In this document: piece after piece, positions 26,393-35,370 of the stretch
How positions within the stretch are numbered: position 1 is the first letter of the stretch
Layout of the letters: every line of letters starts with the position of its first letter
Assembly: GCA_016795205.1 (NCBI GenBank)
Contig: JAEUHZ010000049.1
Location: forward strand, 1-64,000
Direction of reading: 5' to 3'
From: Planctomycetota bacterium
GTDB lineage: Bacteria > Planctomycetota > UBA1135 > GCA-002686595
Length of the DNA stretch: 64,000 nt
Program-made: the position numbers and the translations under genes
The notes under the pieces: model-generated
Database searches by the model: none
Told to the model about the DNA's origin: nothing
Seen by the model: the letters and a program-made list of their open reading frames with translations, nothing else

Positions 26393-27786
26393 TCTTCGAG
26401 ACCCACTACCTGAGCTGCCTGGCGCACGCGTCCTACCTGATCGGCGACGAGACCAGCGGCGAGGCCGTCGTCGTCGACCCGCGCAGAGACGTCGAGGTCT
26501 ACGTCGAGGACGCGGGGCGGCACGGCCTCGCGATCCGGCACGTGATCCTGACGCACTTCCACGCGGACTTCGTGTCGGGGCACCTCGAGCTCGCGCGGCG
26601 CACGGGCGCCACGATCCACCTCGGCGCGCGCGCCCGGGCCGAGTACTCGTTCCACCCGCTCGCCGACGGCGACGAGATCCGGATGGGGAACGTGCTCCTG
26701 CGCGCGCTCGAGACGCCCGGTCACACGCCCGAGGGCCTCTCGATCCTGGTCTTCGACCTGGCGCGCGACGCGCGCGAGCCGCACGCGGTGCTCACCGGCG
26801 ACACGCTGTTCCTGGGCGACGTCGGCCGGCCCGACCTCATGGCGAGCCAGGGGCAGAGCGCGGCGCAGCTCGCCGGAATGCTCTACGACTCGTTGCGCGC
26901 GAAGATCCTGCCGCTCTCCGATGGCGTGCTGGTCTATCCGGCCCACGGCGCGGGCTCGTCGTGCGGGAAGAACATCTCGAACGAGCGCTGTGGGACGCTC
27001 GGCGACCAGAAGCGGCTGAACTGGGCGCTGCAGCCCATGACCCGGGAGCAGTTCGTCGAGCTCGCCACGGCCGACCTCCCGGCGCCGCCGGCATACTTCC
27101 CGCACGCGGCCCGCGCGAACCAGCGGGTGCGCGAGGGTCTGGACGAGGTGCTCGAGCGCGAGCTCGAGCTGCTGGACGCGGACGCGGCCTGCGCTGCGGT
27201 GGACGCCGGCGCCCTGCTCCTCGACGTGCGCGAGCCCGACGACTTCGCCCGCGGCCACGTGGCGGGCGCCCTGAACGTCGGGCTCTCCGGCAAGTTCGCG
27301 CACTGGTGCGGGACGCTCCTCGACCGTGCGCGCCCCGTGGTCCTGGTCGCGCCGCCGGGCAAGGAGCGCGAGGCTGCGTTGCGCTTGGGACGGATCGGAC
27401 TCGAGAACGTCCGCGGCTACGTTCGGGGCGGCCACGAGGCCCTGGCCGCGGCGCGGCCCGCATGGGTGCGCCGCTTCCGACGGCGGACCTCGAACGAGCT
27501 GGCTACGGAGCTGTGCTGCGCCGAGCCGCCGCTCGTGCTCGACGTGCGCCAGCCGAACGAGCGCGCCCAGAAGCGGATCGCGGGAACCCAGTTCGTGCCC
27601 CTCGACGAGCTGGCGCGGCGCTGCGCCGAAGTCCCGAAGGACCGCCGGGTCGTGATCCACTGCGCCGGCGGCTACCGCAGCTCGATCGCGGCCAGCCTGC
27701 TCTTGGCCGCCGGGCACGAGCGGGTCGAGGACCTCGTCGGGGGGCTCGGAGCGTGGGAAGCCGCGCGGCAGGCGCTGGAGACTTGA
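26389..27786 (+). CDS. Persulfide dioxygenase-like MBL protein fused to two rhodanese domains
   Basis: A 465-residue cytosolic protein for sulfide or persulfide metabolism. The metallo-beta-lactamase domain (1-245) carries LTHFHADFVSGH (His56, His58, Asp60, His65), TPGHTPEG (His112) and LTGDTLFLGDVGRPDL, the ETHE1/persulfide-dioxygenase pattern, which would oxidise glutathione-like persulfide to sulfite. Rhodanese-like domain 1 (about 262-355) lacks the catalytic Cys: the loop reads VAPPGKERE. Domain 2 (about 366-460) keeps it in IHCAGGYRSS (Cys425). Coupled by four-base overlaps to genes on both sides. Confidence 0.92.
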   Translation: MIFETHYLSCLAHASYLIGDETSGEAVVVDPRRDVEVYVEDAGRHGLAIRHVILTHFHADFVSGHLELARRTGATIHLGARARAEYSFHPLADGDEIRMGNVLLRALETPGHTPEGLSILVFDLARDAREPHAVLTGDTLFLGDVGRPDLMASQGQSAAQLAGMLYDSLRAKILPLSDGVLVYPAHGAGSSCGKNISNERCGTLGDQKRLNWALQPMTREQFVELATADLPAPPAYFPHAARANQRVREGLDEVLERELELLDADAACAAVDAGALLLDVREPDDFARGHVAGALNVGLSGKFAHWCGTLLDRARPVVLVAPPGKEREAALRLGRIGLENVRGYVRGGHEALAAARPAWVRRFRRRTSNELATELCCAEPPLVLDVRQPNERAQKRIAGTQFVPLDELARRCAEVPKDRRVVIHCAGGYRSSIAASLLLAAGHERVEDLVGGLGAWEAARQALET

Positions 27787-28157
27787 GCCGGGTCGCGGAC
27801 ACGCGCGCTCCGGCTCTCGCACGGCTCCAACGTTCGTTCACGATCCTCGTCATCGTGCTCTACGCCGGCTTCCTCGTGCGGACGATCTCGGACTCGCCGC
27901 ACAACGCGGTGAACTTCGCTGCCATCGGAGGGCTCCTCGCCGGGTCCTCGGTCGTGCTGGCCTGGCTGGCCCGCAAGGCCTGGGAGTCGTTCCCGTCGCG
28001 ACCGGTGGGGTGGGCCCTCGGGATCCTGCTCGGCTATCACGCGCCATTCGGGTGTGTGCTGCTCACGCAGCGGATCTTGACCGAGGCCACCCGGAACGAC
28101 GACCTCGCGGCGCGAGTCTGGCCCCACGTCATCCACTGCATCAACTCGTTGGAGTGA
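27783..28157 (+). CDS. Small membrane protein coupled to the persulfide dioxygenase gene
   Basis: A 124-residue protein with three hydrophobic segments (about 18-35, 45-65 and 76-100) and a C-terminus containing His and Cys (WPHVIHCINSLE). The TTG at 27783 overlaps the upstream TGA as TTGA, the only plausible start, and the reading frame is open from there. Family unknown. Position suggests a link to sulfur or envelope functions of the upstream genes, but this is inference from overlap only. Confidence 0.6.
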   Translation: MSRVADTRAPALARLQRSFTILVIVLYAGFLVRTISDSPHNAVNFAAIGGLLAGSSVVLAWLARKAWESFPSRPVGWALGILLGYHAPFGCVLLTQRILTEATRNDDLAARVWPHVIHCINSLE

Positions 28158-28319
28158 ACCGGCACGGCTCGCTGACTGCGAGTCGCGGTGGCAGTCGGCC
28201 GGATCGGATTCGCTCTCGTCGAGGCAGAATGCTGGCGGTCGTGGTGCTGCCGGGGGTCGGGCCTGCGGGTGGACGCAAGGCAGTGACAAGGCCTGGAGAC
28301 CACGCGTCGCCAGCGCCTG

Positions 28320-31300
28320 CTAGTCACCGGTCAAGACCCAACCCGCCCAGTCCCGCGTCGCGTGCAGCGGCCGCCCGGTGGCGTCGACGCGTCCGCGCAG
28401 CTCGGCCTTGGCCGCGCGCAAAGCCTCGACCTTGGAGCGACCCTCCACGAGCATCGCGCGGTAGAACGCGGTCATCAGCTCGGCTGTCGCCTCGTCCGGC
28501 ACCTTCCACAGGCTGGTGACGACCGCGCGCGCCCCGGCCGCGTGGAGCGCCTTCTGCAGGCTCGCCACGCCCACGCCCGCGCGCACGACGCCCACGTTCG
28601 TCTCGCAGGCCGAGAGCACGGCCAGCTCGCAGGCGGACAGGTCCCAGGTCGAGATCTCCTCGGCCGTGACGAGGCCAGGGCTCGCGCCGCGCACCGCGGG
28701 CGCGTTGGCGCCTGCCAAGGCCAGGCCGCACAAGAGCATCGGGTTCAGGCTCCCGACCGCATCCCGCGCGCTCGTGGTCGTCAACGCGCCGAGGCGTGCG
28801 TCGACCGTCGTCGCGGCGCGTTCGTCGCGCACGCTCTCGGGAGCGAACCAGCCGTGCGTGGCGACGTGGATCCAGCGCGCCGCGGGGCTGTGCGACTCGA
28901 GCGCGTCGACCGTCGCCGCGCGGCCCACGAGTCGCTCGACCTCACCCGGCAGGAGGCGCGCGATGGCCTCGATCTCGACGCGGGACCCTGGGAGCGGGGA
29001 GAAGCCCGCGGCAAAGGGCCCGCCGCGCAAGATGGCCAGATCGACCGGCGGCTCTGCGGCCTCGGCCTGCTCGCCTCCGCGGTAGTCCACGCCCCCGACG
29101 AGCAGCGCGCGCTGCGCGGACGAGGGTCGTCGGGCCGGCCAGAGCAGCTCGCGCGCCGAGAGCCGGACCTCGATCTCGAAGCGGTCGCCGACGACGCCCT
29201 CGCCCAGCGGCAAGGCGTCGAGCGCGACGCCGCACAGCACGTCGTCCGGGAGCAGCACGAGGCGCGACGCCTGCTCCAGATGTGGCCGGAGAGGGTCGAG
29301 GATCGCCCGGCGCAGGCGCTCGCCCGCCTGCGCGTCGGGAGGCGTCGCGCCGCTCGACTCGCCCAGGCCGCGCGTCGGGCCCGTGACGCCCAGCGCCGTG
29401 CGCCAGTCCTCGACGAGGTCCTCGATGGCGGGAGCCGGGCCGAGGTCCTCGAAGGCCAGTCGAGCCTCGCTGTCCAGGACGTAGCCCAGGAAGCGCGCGG
29501 ACGCGTCCGCTCCCTGGTCGAGGAAGGCCTCCGGCGCCGCGAGCCGCGCGTAGCCCACGAGCACCGTGCCCGGGCTCAGCCGTGTCGCGACGGCCGGGGC
29601 GGTCGGGCTCACGTCGGCAGCGCTCGCTTGAGCGCTGCCGGCGAGCTCGCGCCCGCGTTCGCGGCGCACGACCTCCAGACGCGCGCGGGCCTCGCGGATC
29701 GCGTCGAGGTCGGCGCCGGAGCGCAGACGGCGTGCGAGGGCGCGTGCCGCCTCGCGCTCCTCGAAGCGCAGCCGCTCGAAGACCGGACCTTGCGCGACCT
29801 CCGCGCTGCGGGCTTGCACGAGCGCCGGAGCGCGCAGGGCTTCGAGCACCTCGAACGCGAGCGGCGCGAGCTGTGCGACACGCGTCACGCGCGCGTCTCC
29901 CAAGACCGTGGCGACCAGTGCGGCGGCCGGTGCGCGCAGGACGTACGCGCGCTCCTCGTTCTCGCGCGCCGTGCGGCTCGCGGGGGCGGACATGAGACGG
30001 AGCACGCTGCGGCCCAAGTCCAAGGCGGCAGCCTCCGCAGCGTCGGTGTCGCCGGCGCGCCAGACGTCGAGCAGGATCTGCTGTCGGATCAGGGCGTGGT
30101 CGGGATGGCCTTCTGGCAGCGTGCGGTCCCAAGCCGCGGCGAGGCGCGCCAGCGTGGCGCGCGCCGGTGCACTGCGGCCCAACCGCGACTGCACCGTGGC
30201 GATGTTGAAGTCCAAGGTCTGCAGGTCGGCCGAGCTCTCGTCGTACCAGCGCGCGAGGCCGGCACGCGCCTCGGCGTAGACCTCCAGAGCGCGCTCGACC
30301 TCGCCCGCCACGACGAGCAGCCCGCCGAGCCCGGCCTGCGCCAGGAGGAGCTCGGGCGCGTCGGGAGGCAAGGTGCGCGCGAGCTGCGCGATCAGCGCCT
30401 CGCGCAGCGCGCGCGCCTCGTCGATCAGGCCCAGGCGCAGCAACGTCTCGGACAGGTGGTTGCGAGCCGCCTGCAGGTTCGTGTCTTCCACTCCCGGGCG
30501 ACGCGAGAGCATGGCCAGCGCCTTCTCCTGGAGGACGCGCGCCGCGGCGTAGTCGCCCTGCTCGAAGAGCACGTTCCCGAGCTCCAGGCGCGCGAGCTGC
30601 ACATGGGGATGGTCGTCGGGACGCGTCGCCTCCAGGATCGCGACCAGGCGCTCGCCGATCTCGCGGCCTCGCTCCAGGTCGCCGACACGCCGTGCGCAGC
30701 GCGCGACGCCAGCCAAGGCGCGCACGTGCTGGTCGCTGGCCGGGCCTCCGGAGCGCGCTGCGATCGCGGCGGCGGTCTCGTACTCGGCGAGCGATCCGAC
30801 GTAGTCGCCGAGGTACTCGAGCACCTCCGCGGCGTAGAAGCGCGCGGTCTGCACCTGAGGGTGGTCCTCTGGCCGTGCGGCGCGCAGCGCGTCGTAGGCC
30901 GAGAAGACCAGCTCGCGCGCGTGGCCGATCTCCCCCTGGAGCTGGAGGGTCACGCCGAGGTCCAACTGGATCTGCGCGAGCACGTCGTCGCCAGCCGGGA
31001 GGGCGGACTGCGCGATCTCGAGCAGCTCCGCTTGCTGGCTGCGCGCCTCCTCCAGACCGACCGCGTAGCGCGTGGTCTCCGCGAGCTTCCGCCGCGCTTC
31101 GAGCAGCTCGCGCGAGCCCGGCTCCAGGCGCTGCGCGAGATCGTCCACCAGGGTGTGTCGGATCGCGAGCGCCGCGGCGTGGTCACGCAAGGCCTCGTGC
31201 GTGAGCGCCACCTTCTCCCGCATGCGGGCCAAGAGCCCAGGGTCCGTGCGCGGGTCGCTCTCCCAGTGCATGAGCACGGCCAACTCCAGCGGCAGCGCCA

Positions 31301-32291
31301 GCGCGTGCTCGCCCAGGTAGCCCAGCGTCGCACCGAGATTGCGGCGTGCTTGGAGCAGCGTCGGATGGCCCTCGGGGAACGACCGTTGCGCGATCTCGAG
31401 CACTCGTTCCTGCACGAGCCGGGCGGCCTGGAAATCGCCCTGGCGGTAGAGGATCACGCCCAAGCCGGCGCGCGCCGCGAGGCCCGTAGGCGCATCCCGA
31501 TCAGGCGAGCGCTCGAGCAGGGCCACGGCGCGCTCGAGGACCGCGCGGGCCTCCGGCAGTCGATCCAAGGCGTGCAGCAGCACGCCCTGGTTGATGCGGG
31601 ACTTCTGGACCTCGGCGTGCGCCTCGGGGAAGTAGCGAGCGCGCCAGGTCTCGAGCCAACGGAACACGTCGAGCGCCATCTGGGCGTCACCCAGCTCGCT
31701 GGCGGCGACCGCCAACGCCTGGGCGGCGACCGCCAGCTCCGCGCTGTCCCACACGCCCGGTGCCGCACGCAGCTCCTCCCAAGCCGCGCGGACGTGCGCG
31801 TGTGCGTCCGCAGGGGCGCGCGGCGCATCGTCCGCCATCCACGGTTCGGTGAGCGCCTCGATCCGAGCGGCCAGCGTGCGCGTCGCGTTGCTCTCGCGCG
31901 TCAACACGATCCGCAGGCGGCAGGCCCCGGCTTGCGGCTCGCGTGCCGTGACGATCAGCTCCAGGACGTCTCCGGCGCGCACGTCGCTCTGCACGAAGGC
32001 TTCACTGTCACCTGCGGAGTCCTCGTCGCGCGCCAGGCTCGCACCGTCTGCCGCGCGCAGCTCGAGCGCCGGATCGAGCTCGGCGGAACGGCCCTCGGTC
32101 CAGGCCCGCAGGCTGCCGTCGTGAGGCGCGGTCCAGCGCGTGCTCCACCGCGCGTCGCCGCCGAGCCGGGCTTCGAACTCCGCGCGCGCGGTCGGCGGCG
32201 GCGCGCCGGGATCCTGCGGTGCGAAGGACGCCACGGCGAGCGCGAGTGGGAGCGCTAGCACGCCGCGGACCAGGAACGGGAGGCTGGCCAT
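28320..32291 (-). CDS. Exported PPC-TPR-CHAT protease
   Basis: A 1,323-residue protein. A signal peptide (1-23) is followed by a beta-sandwich like pre-peptidase C-terminal domains (about 33-130), a long array of tetratricopeptide-type helices (about 170-800) and a CHAT caspase-like domain (about 960-1320). The catalytic dyad is intact: His1146 in VATHGWF and Cys1229 in VLSACETN. CHAT domains are caspase/separase-clan peptidases that cut partners bound by adjacent repeats. Export is unusual for the better known intracellular defence versions and suggests an envelope or secreted target. Start: ATG at 32291, chosen because it begins the signal peptide. Confidence 0.87.
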   Translation of the reverse strand: MASLPFLVRGVLALPLALAVASFAPQDPGAPPPTARAEFEARLGGDARWSTRWTAPHDGSLRAWTEGRSAELDPALELRAADGASLARDEDSAGDSEAFVQSDVRAGDVLELIVTAREPQAGACRLRIVLTRESNATRTLAARIEALTEPWMADDAPRAPADAHAHVRAAWEELRAAPGVWDSAELAVAAQALAVAASELGDAQMALDVFRWLETWRARYFPEAHAEVQKSRINQGVLLHALDRLPEARAVLERAVALLERSPDRDAPTGLAARAGLGVILYRQGDFQAARLVQERVLEIAQRSFPEGHPTLLQARRNLGATLGYLGEHALALPLELAVLMHWESDPRTDPGLLARMREKVALTHEALRDHAAALAIRHTLVDDLAQRLEPGSRELLEARRKLAETTRYAVGLEEARSQQAELLEIAQSALPAGDDVLAQIQLDLGVTLQLQGEIGHARELVFSAYDALRAARPEDHPQVQTARFYAAEVLEYLGDYVGSLAEYETAAAIAARSGGPASDQHVRALAGVARCARRVGDLERGREIGERLVAILEATRPDDHPHVQLARLELGNVLFEQGDYAAARVLQEKALAMLSRRPGVEDTNLQAARNHLSETLLRLGLIDEARALREALIAQLARTLPPDAPELLLAQAGLGGLLVVAGEVERALEVYAEARAGLARWYDESSADLQTLDFNIATVQSRLGRSAPARATLARLAAAWDRTLPEGHPDHALIRQQILLDVWRAGDTDAAEAAALDLGRSVLRLMSAPASRTARENEERAYVLRAPAAALVATVLGDARVTRVAQLAPLAFEVLEALRAPALVQARSAEVAQGPVFERLRFEEREAARALARRLRSGADLDAIREARARLEVVRRERGRELAGSAQASAADVSPTAPAVATRLSPGTVLVGYARLAAPEAFLDQGADASARFLGYVLDSEARLAFEDLGPAPAIEDLVEDWRTALGVTGPTRGLGESSGATPPDAQAGERLRRAILDPLRPHLEQASRLVLLPDDVLCGVALDALPLGEGVVGDRFEIEVRLSARELLWPARRPSSAQRALLVGGVDYRGGEQAEAAEPPVDLAILRGGPFAAGFSPLPGSRVEIEAIARLLPGEVERLVGRAATVDALESHSPAARWIHVATHGWFAPESVRDERAATTVDARLGALTTTSARDAVGSLNPMLLCGLALAGANAPAVRGASPGLVTAEEISTWDLSACELAVLSACETNVGVVRAGVGVASLQKALHAAGARAVVTSLWKVPDEATAELMTAFYRAMLVEGRSKVEALRAAKAELRGRVDATGRPLHATRDWAGWVLTGD

Positions 32292-32462
32292 GCGAGAATC
32301 CCAGTCTAGCTTGCGCGGGCCGTCGCCCGCTCGGGCCAACCGAGGACGCGACGGGGCGCATCCGGAGCGGCGAGGCGACGAACGGAGTGCGAAGGCCGCG
32401 GCTGGAACCACCACTGGGCCGTGATCGAACTCCAGGCGCAGAGCGCCCGGAGCGCTCCCCGC

Positions 32463-33386
32463 CTACTCGGCCTGTCCTGCGTCTCCGTGCTCGGAACCCT
32501 GCGGCGGTGGGGGGCTCCAAGGCTCGAGCGTGTCGAGGCGCTGTCTGTACGATTCCCAGTCTGCCCGCATCCGTGACAGGTCTGCGCGATCCGCGACGAG
32601 CAGCTCCAGATGCTCGAGGTGGTCGTACTGGAAATAGGGCATGAACCCGGCGCAGGACCCTCCGAGGACATCCACCAAGAGGAACTTGGTGATCCGGCAG
32701 CACGTCTCGTGCGCCAGGCGAATCTTGTCCATCGACAGCACCGCCGATGGCTGGCCGCCATGATCTCGGCTCGCCTTCGTGGCGGCGTGGGCGACGTACT
32801 TGTCTACGACAGTCTTCGCGACCGAGCACCGCTGGCGAAGCTCCTCGCAGGCGGCCTGGAAGAGTTCCCCGCGGATCGAATCTCCCTCAGTTCTCGAAAC
32901 TGCGGATGTGCCTGTCAGTTGATCGAGTGCCTCGTGGCGATGCCTCGACTTCAACCACACGGGGTCGCTCGTGGTCGTGAACCCGGCCGGCGCAGTGGGC
33001 CACGAGTCGGTGAACCTGCGCTCCTCCATCTCGTCGTCGTATGGCAGGTTCTCAGCCGCGAGGATCCTGGCGCGGGTGAGCAGCTTGCAGTGCTTCTGCA
33101 TGTCCTCGAGAACGGAGTTCAAGCAGTAGACACCTTTCTCGGGATCCGACGGGTGGTAACGGTCGACCTGACGCCGCAGAGCCGTTGCCGCGATCGTCGC
33201 GAAGCCGCGCGAGATGAACTCCTGCAGCAGCGGGCTGCGCAGTCGCGCGGCTGGACGATCAGGCTGGTATCGAATCGCTTGGACGACGAAGTCGTACGTG
33301 GCGATGTCGATGCTGAGCTGCGTCAACTGGCGGTCGACGCAGTTGATGTCCCCGCCGTTGGGGTCATGGCCGCCGAGCGCCTGCAA
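32463..33386 (-). CDS. Unrecognised soluble protein, possibly helical HEPN-like
   Basis: A 307-residue protein, mostly helical by composition, with no signal peptide. ATALRRQVDRYHPSDPEKGV followed by NSVLEDMQKHCKLLTRARIL recalls the layout of AbiU2-type HEPN proteins ('...RxxD...SLxxLLxDIxxHxxLLTR'); the resemblance is weak and from memory. A second helical part (about 215-285) is Cys-containing. Codon use is visibly less G+C-saturated at third positions than neighbours, so recent acquisition is plausible. The start is a TTG at 33386 with AAGGA just upstream; no ATG is available in the frame. Confidence 0.55.
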   Translation of the reverse strand: MQALGGHDPNGGDINCVDRQLTQLSIDIATYDFVVQAIRYQPDRPAARLRSPLLQEFISRGFATIAATALRRQVDRYHPSDPEKGVYCLNSVLEDMQKHCKLLTRARILAAENLPYDDEMEERRFTDSWPTAPAGFTTTSDPVWLKSRHRHEALDQLTGTSAVSRTEGDSIRGELFQAACEELRQRCSVAKTVVDKYVAHAATKASRDHGGQPSAVLSMDKIRLAHETCCRITKFLLVDVLGGSCAGFMPYFQYDHLEHLELLVADRADLSRMRADWESYRQRLDTLEPWSPPPPQGSEHGDAGQAE

Positions 33387-33455
33387 CCAGTCCTTGCGCA
33401 GCTCCGCGAGGTCCTGAGCGTCCGACGGGCCCCTCGTGGACCTGCGGCCTAAGAC

Positions 33456-34358
33456 TCACCCCCGGTCCGTCGCCGCCAACCTCTCCGCCGCCTTGCGCTC
33501 GCCCTCGAGTGGCGAGCACTCCGCGCCGAACCAGCCCGTGTAGCCCAGGTCGTGCGCCTCCTTGAAGACGCGCGCGTAGCTGATCTCCCCCGTGCCCGGC
33601 TCGTGCCGGCCCGGGTGGTCCGCGAACTGGAAGTACCCGATCTCGTCGAAGCCCTCGCGCATCCGCCCGCACAGGTCGCCCTCGTCGATCTGCAGGTGGT
33701 AGAGGTCCCAGGCGATCTTCACGTGCTTCGATCCGACCTGCTTGCAGATCGCGATCGCGTCGGGGGAGTTGTTCAGGCAGTGACCCTTGTGGTCGCGTCG
33801 ACGATTCAAGGGCTCGAGCACGAGCATGATGTCGTGCTGCTCCAGGACGGGCACGGCACGCTTCAGGCCGTCCGCCACGTTCTGGTGCATCTCGGCCTTC
33901 GTGAGCCCCGGCACGTCCTGTCCGGCGATGACGAGCATCTTGGTGACCTCCAGGCGCTTGGCGGCCTCGCAGCCGGCTTCGATCTCCTGGACGAACGCCT
34001 CGTGGTTCTTCGACTCGTTGAGGCCCGGCGAGAAGCCCCAGCCGAGGAATTGCGCGATCGTGACCCCCGTCTCGCGCCGCGCCTTGTCGAGCGCGTCGAG
34101 GTCCTTGCCGCGCCAGGGCCAGAACTCGACGCCGCGGAAGCCCAGGTCAGCGGCGCGCCGGATGCGCTCGGCGTGGTCGTTCGTGCCGAAGCCCCACATC
34201 TCGATGTTGCAGGCGAAGTTCGTCTTCACGCCGTCGAGCGGGCGGCGATCGTCGTAGACGCGGGCCTTGGCGGGCTCGCCGCCCTGCAGGGCGTTGGGCA
34301 GCGCGATCGGCAGCGCCGCGCCGGCGGCCAGGAACGAACGGCGGGGGATCGAGCTCAT
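33456..34358 (-). CDS. Tat-exported TIM-barrel sugar isomerase, hydroxypyruvate isomerase-like
   Basis: A 300-residue xylose-isomerase-like TIM barrel with a twin-arginine signal (PRRSFLAAGAALPIALP). The metal-binding acids occur in LVLEPLNRRRDH, KIAWDLYHLQIDEGD, QFADHPGRHEPGTGEI and GAECSP, matching the hydroxypyruvate isomerase (Hyi) pattern including 'DHPGRxEPGTGEI'. Exported Hyi-like proteins are common in planctomycetes, where their substrates are not established. Start at the ATG that begins the Tat signal. Confidence 0.87.
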   Translation of the reverse strand: MSSIPRRSFLAAGAALPIALPNALQGGEPAKARVYDDRRPLDGVKTNFACNIEMWGFGTNDHAERIRRAADLGFRGVEFWPWRGKDLDALDKARRETGVTIAQFLGWGFSPGLNESKNHEAFVQEIEAGCEAAKRLEVTKMLVIAGQDVPGLTKAEMHQNVADGLKRAVPVLEQHDIMLVLEPLNRRRDHKGHCLNNSPDAIAICKQVGSKHVKIAWDLYHLQIDEGDLCGRMREGFDEIGYFQFADHPGRHEPGTGEISYARVFKEAHDLGYTGWFGAECSPLEGERKAAERLAATDRG

Positions 34359-34881
34359 CGGGTGTGAAGGCTGGTGGAGGCGTGGCGTGGCGACGTGCAG
34401 GGGCAAGTCCCTCCCCAGGGTAACAGCCGAGTGGTCGACCCAAGGAGCCGTCCGCGTTCGGCTCCCTCGGTGGCGCGCCGCCAACGCGACCCGGCCACGC
34501 TCAGTCGCACCCACACAGCGTCCTCCGAGTTGCCGGGAACCGGCCCATGGTGTCCAGCGCGCGCCCGCGCAGTCCTCCTTCCTTGAGCTCGCTGCGCGCT
34601 TCGAACCCACCGCGATTCTGGCGCGCTTGTGGAGGTCGGTCGCCGCGCGCCAGGTCGGGCTGCAAAAGGCCCTGGCGAGGACGTCGCCACCAATTTTCGA
34701 CCCGAGCTGCAACTTCTTTGACTTGAACCCGTTAGGTGCCCTCCCGGGCCGGGCTTGACGGGCCGGGCTTGACGGGCCGGGCTTGACGCGTAGCCTCGAT
34801 TTCGCGCGAGGATCATCGGGAAGGCCCTCTGTCGGGGCTCTCCCGGACCGCCCCCTCTTTCCAGGGCATGCGAGGCTGACA
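34359..34881. other. 523-base intergenic stretch with a tandem repeat, no gene recognised
   Basis: The gap separates the divergent isomerase and small exported protein genes, so it must hold both promoters; none could be assigned. Short open frames exist on both strands but show no ribosome site, no start next to one and no family resemblance. Near its right end are three exact copies of a 14-base unit (34746-34787). Base composition drifts less G+C-rich from about 34600 onward, consistent with a junction to accessory DNA. Confidence 0.5.
34746..34787. repeat. Three perfect tandem copies of a 14-bp unit
   Basis: GGGCCGGGCTTGAC occurs at 34746-34759, 34760-34773 and 34774-34787 without mismatch. 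Each copy ends in TTGAC, which resembles a sigma-70 -35 element, but no convincing -10 follows at 16-18 bases. The array lies about 95 bases before the next gene start. Confidence 0.9.
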
Positions 34882-35322
34882 ATGAACCATGTGCGAACAC
34901 TGGTCTTCTACCTCCTGCTCCCATTGCTGGCGCAGGGCTCGGCGACATCGCAAGGGCCGATCGAAGATCTGTGCCCGCGCACATGCTCACCCAGCACGAT
35001 CGAGTCAGGGACGTTGGGGTCGGGCTGGACGGTCACGATCGGGTCCAGCCTCGTGAACGGCAGGGGCCGGCAGTTCTGCGAGACGTGCTGGCCGTGCCAA
35101 GGTGCGCTGTCTTTCACCTTCGATGGCGGAACCTGGGGTAGCGAACCCTACAAGTACGTCACAGATTCCGGCTACGCCCTCGGCGTGGGGCCCACTGGCG
35201 GATTCCTGCGCTTCCAATCGCAGTGCGACGAGGTCGATGTCGACGTCTTCCGAGGTTACGACTGGACGGAGGGTGAGTGGTCACTGGGAATCTTGATTCA
35301 GCTCTACTGCACCTGCCAGTAG
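34882..35322 (+). CDS. Small exported Cys-rich orphan protein
   Basis: A 146-residue product with a signal peptide (about 1-21) and a mature part containing eight Cys in pairs (LCPRTC, FCETCWPC, QC, YCTC), Gly and aromatic residues. The pattern suggests an extracytoplasmic disulfide-bonded beta domain. No family is recognised. The ATG at 34882 begins the signal peptide and is preceded by GAGG. Codon use is less G+C-extreme than in the surrounding chromosome, like the next gene, 48 bases downstream. Confidence 0.6.
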   Translation: MNHVRTLVFYLLLPLLAQGSATSQGPIEDLCPRTCSPSTIESGTLGSGWTVTIGSSLVNGRGRQFCETCWPCQGALSFTFDGGTWGSEPYKYVTDSGYALGVGPTGGFLRFQSQCDEVDVDVFRGYDWTEGEWSLGILIQLYCTCQ

Positions 35323-35370
35323 GAGGAGAATGGACCACTCACCACGGCTGGCAGGAACGGTCATGTCCGC

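Noticed and set aside
34700..34760. Sequence resembling a tRNA T-loop (complement of CTTGAACCC) near the 14-bp repeats
   Set aside because: The flanking bases do not pair into a T stem, and no anticodon or acceptor stem can be drawn; not a tRNA or remnant.
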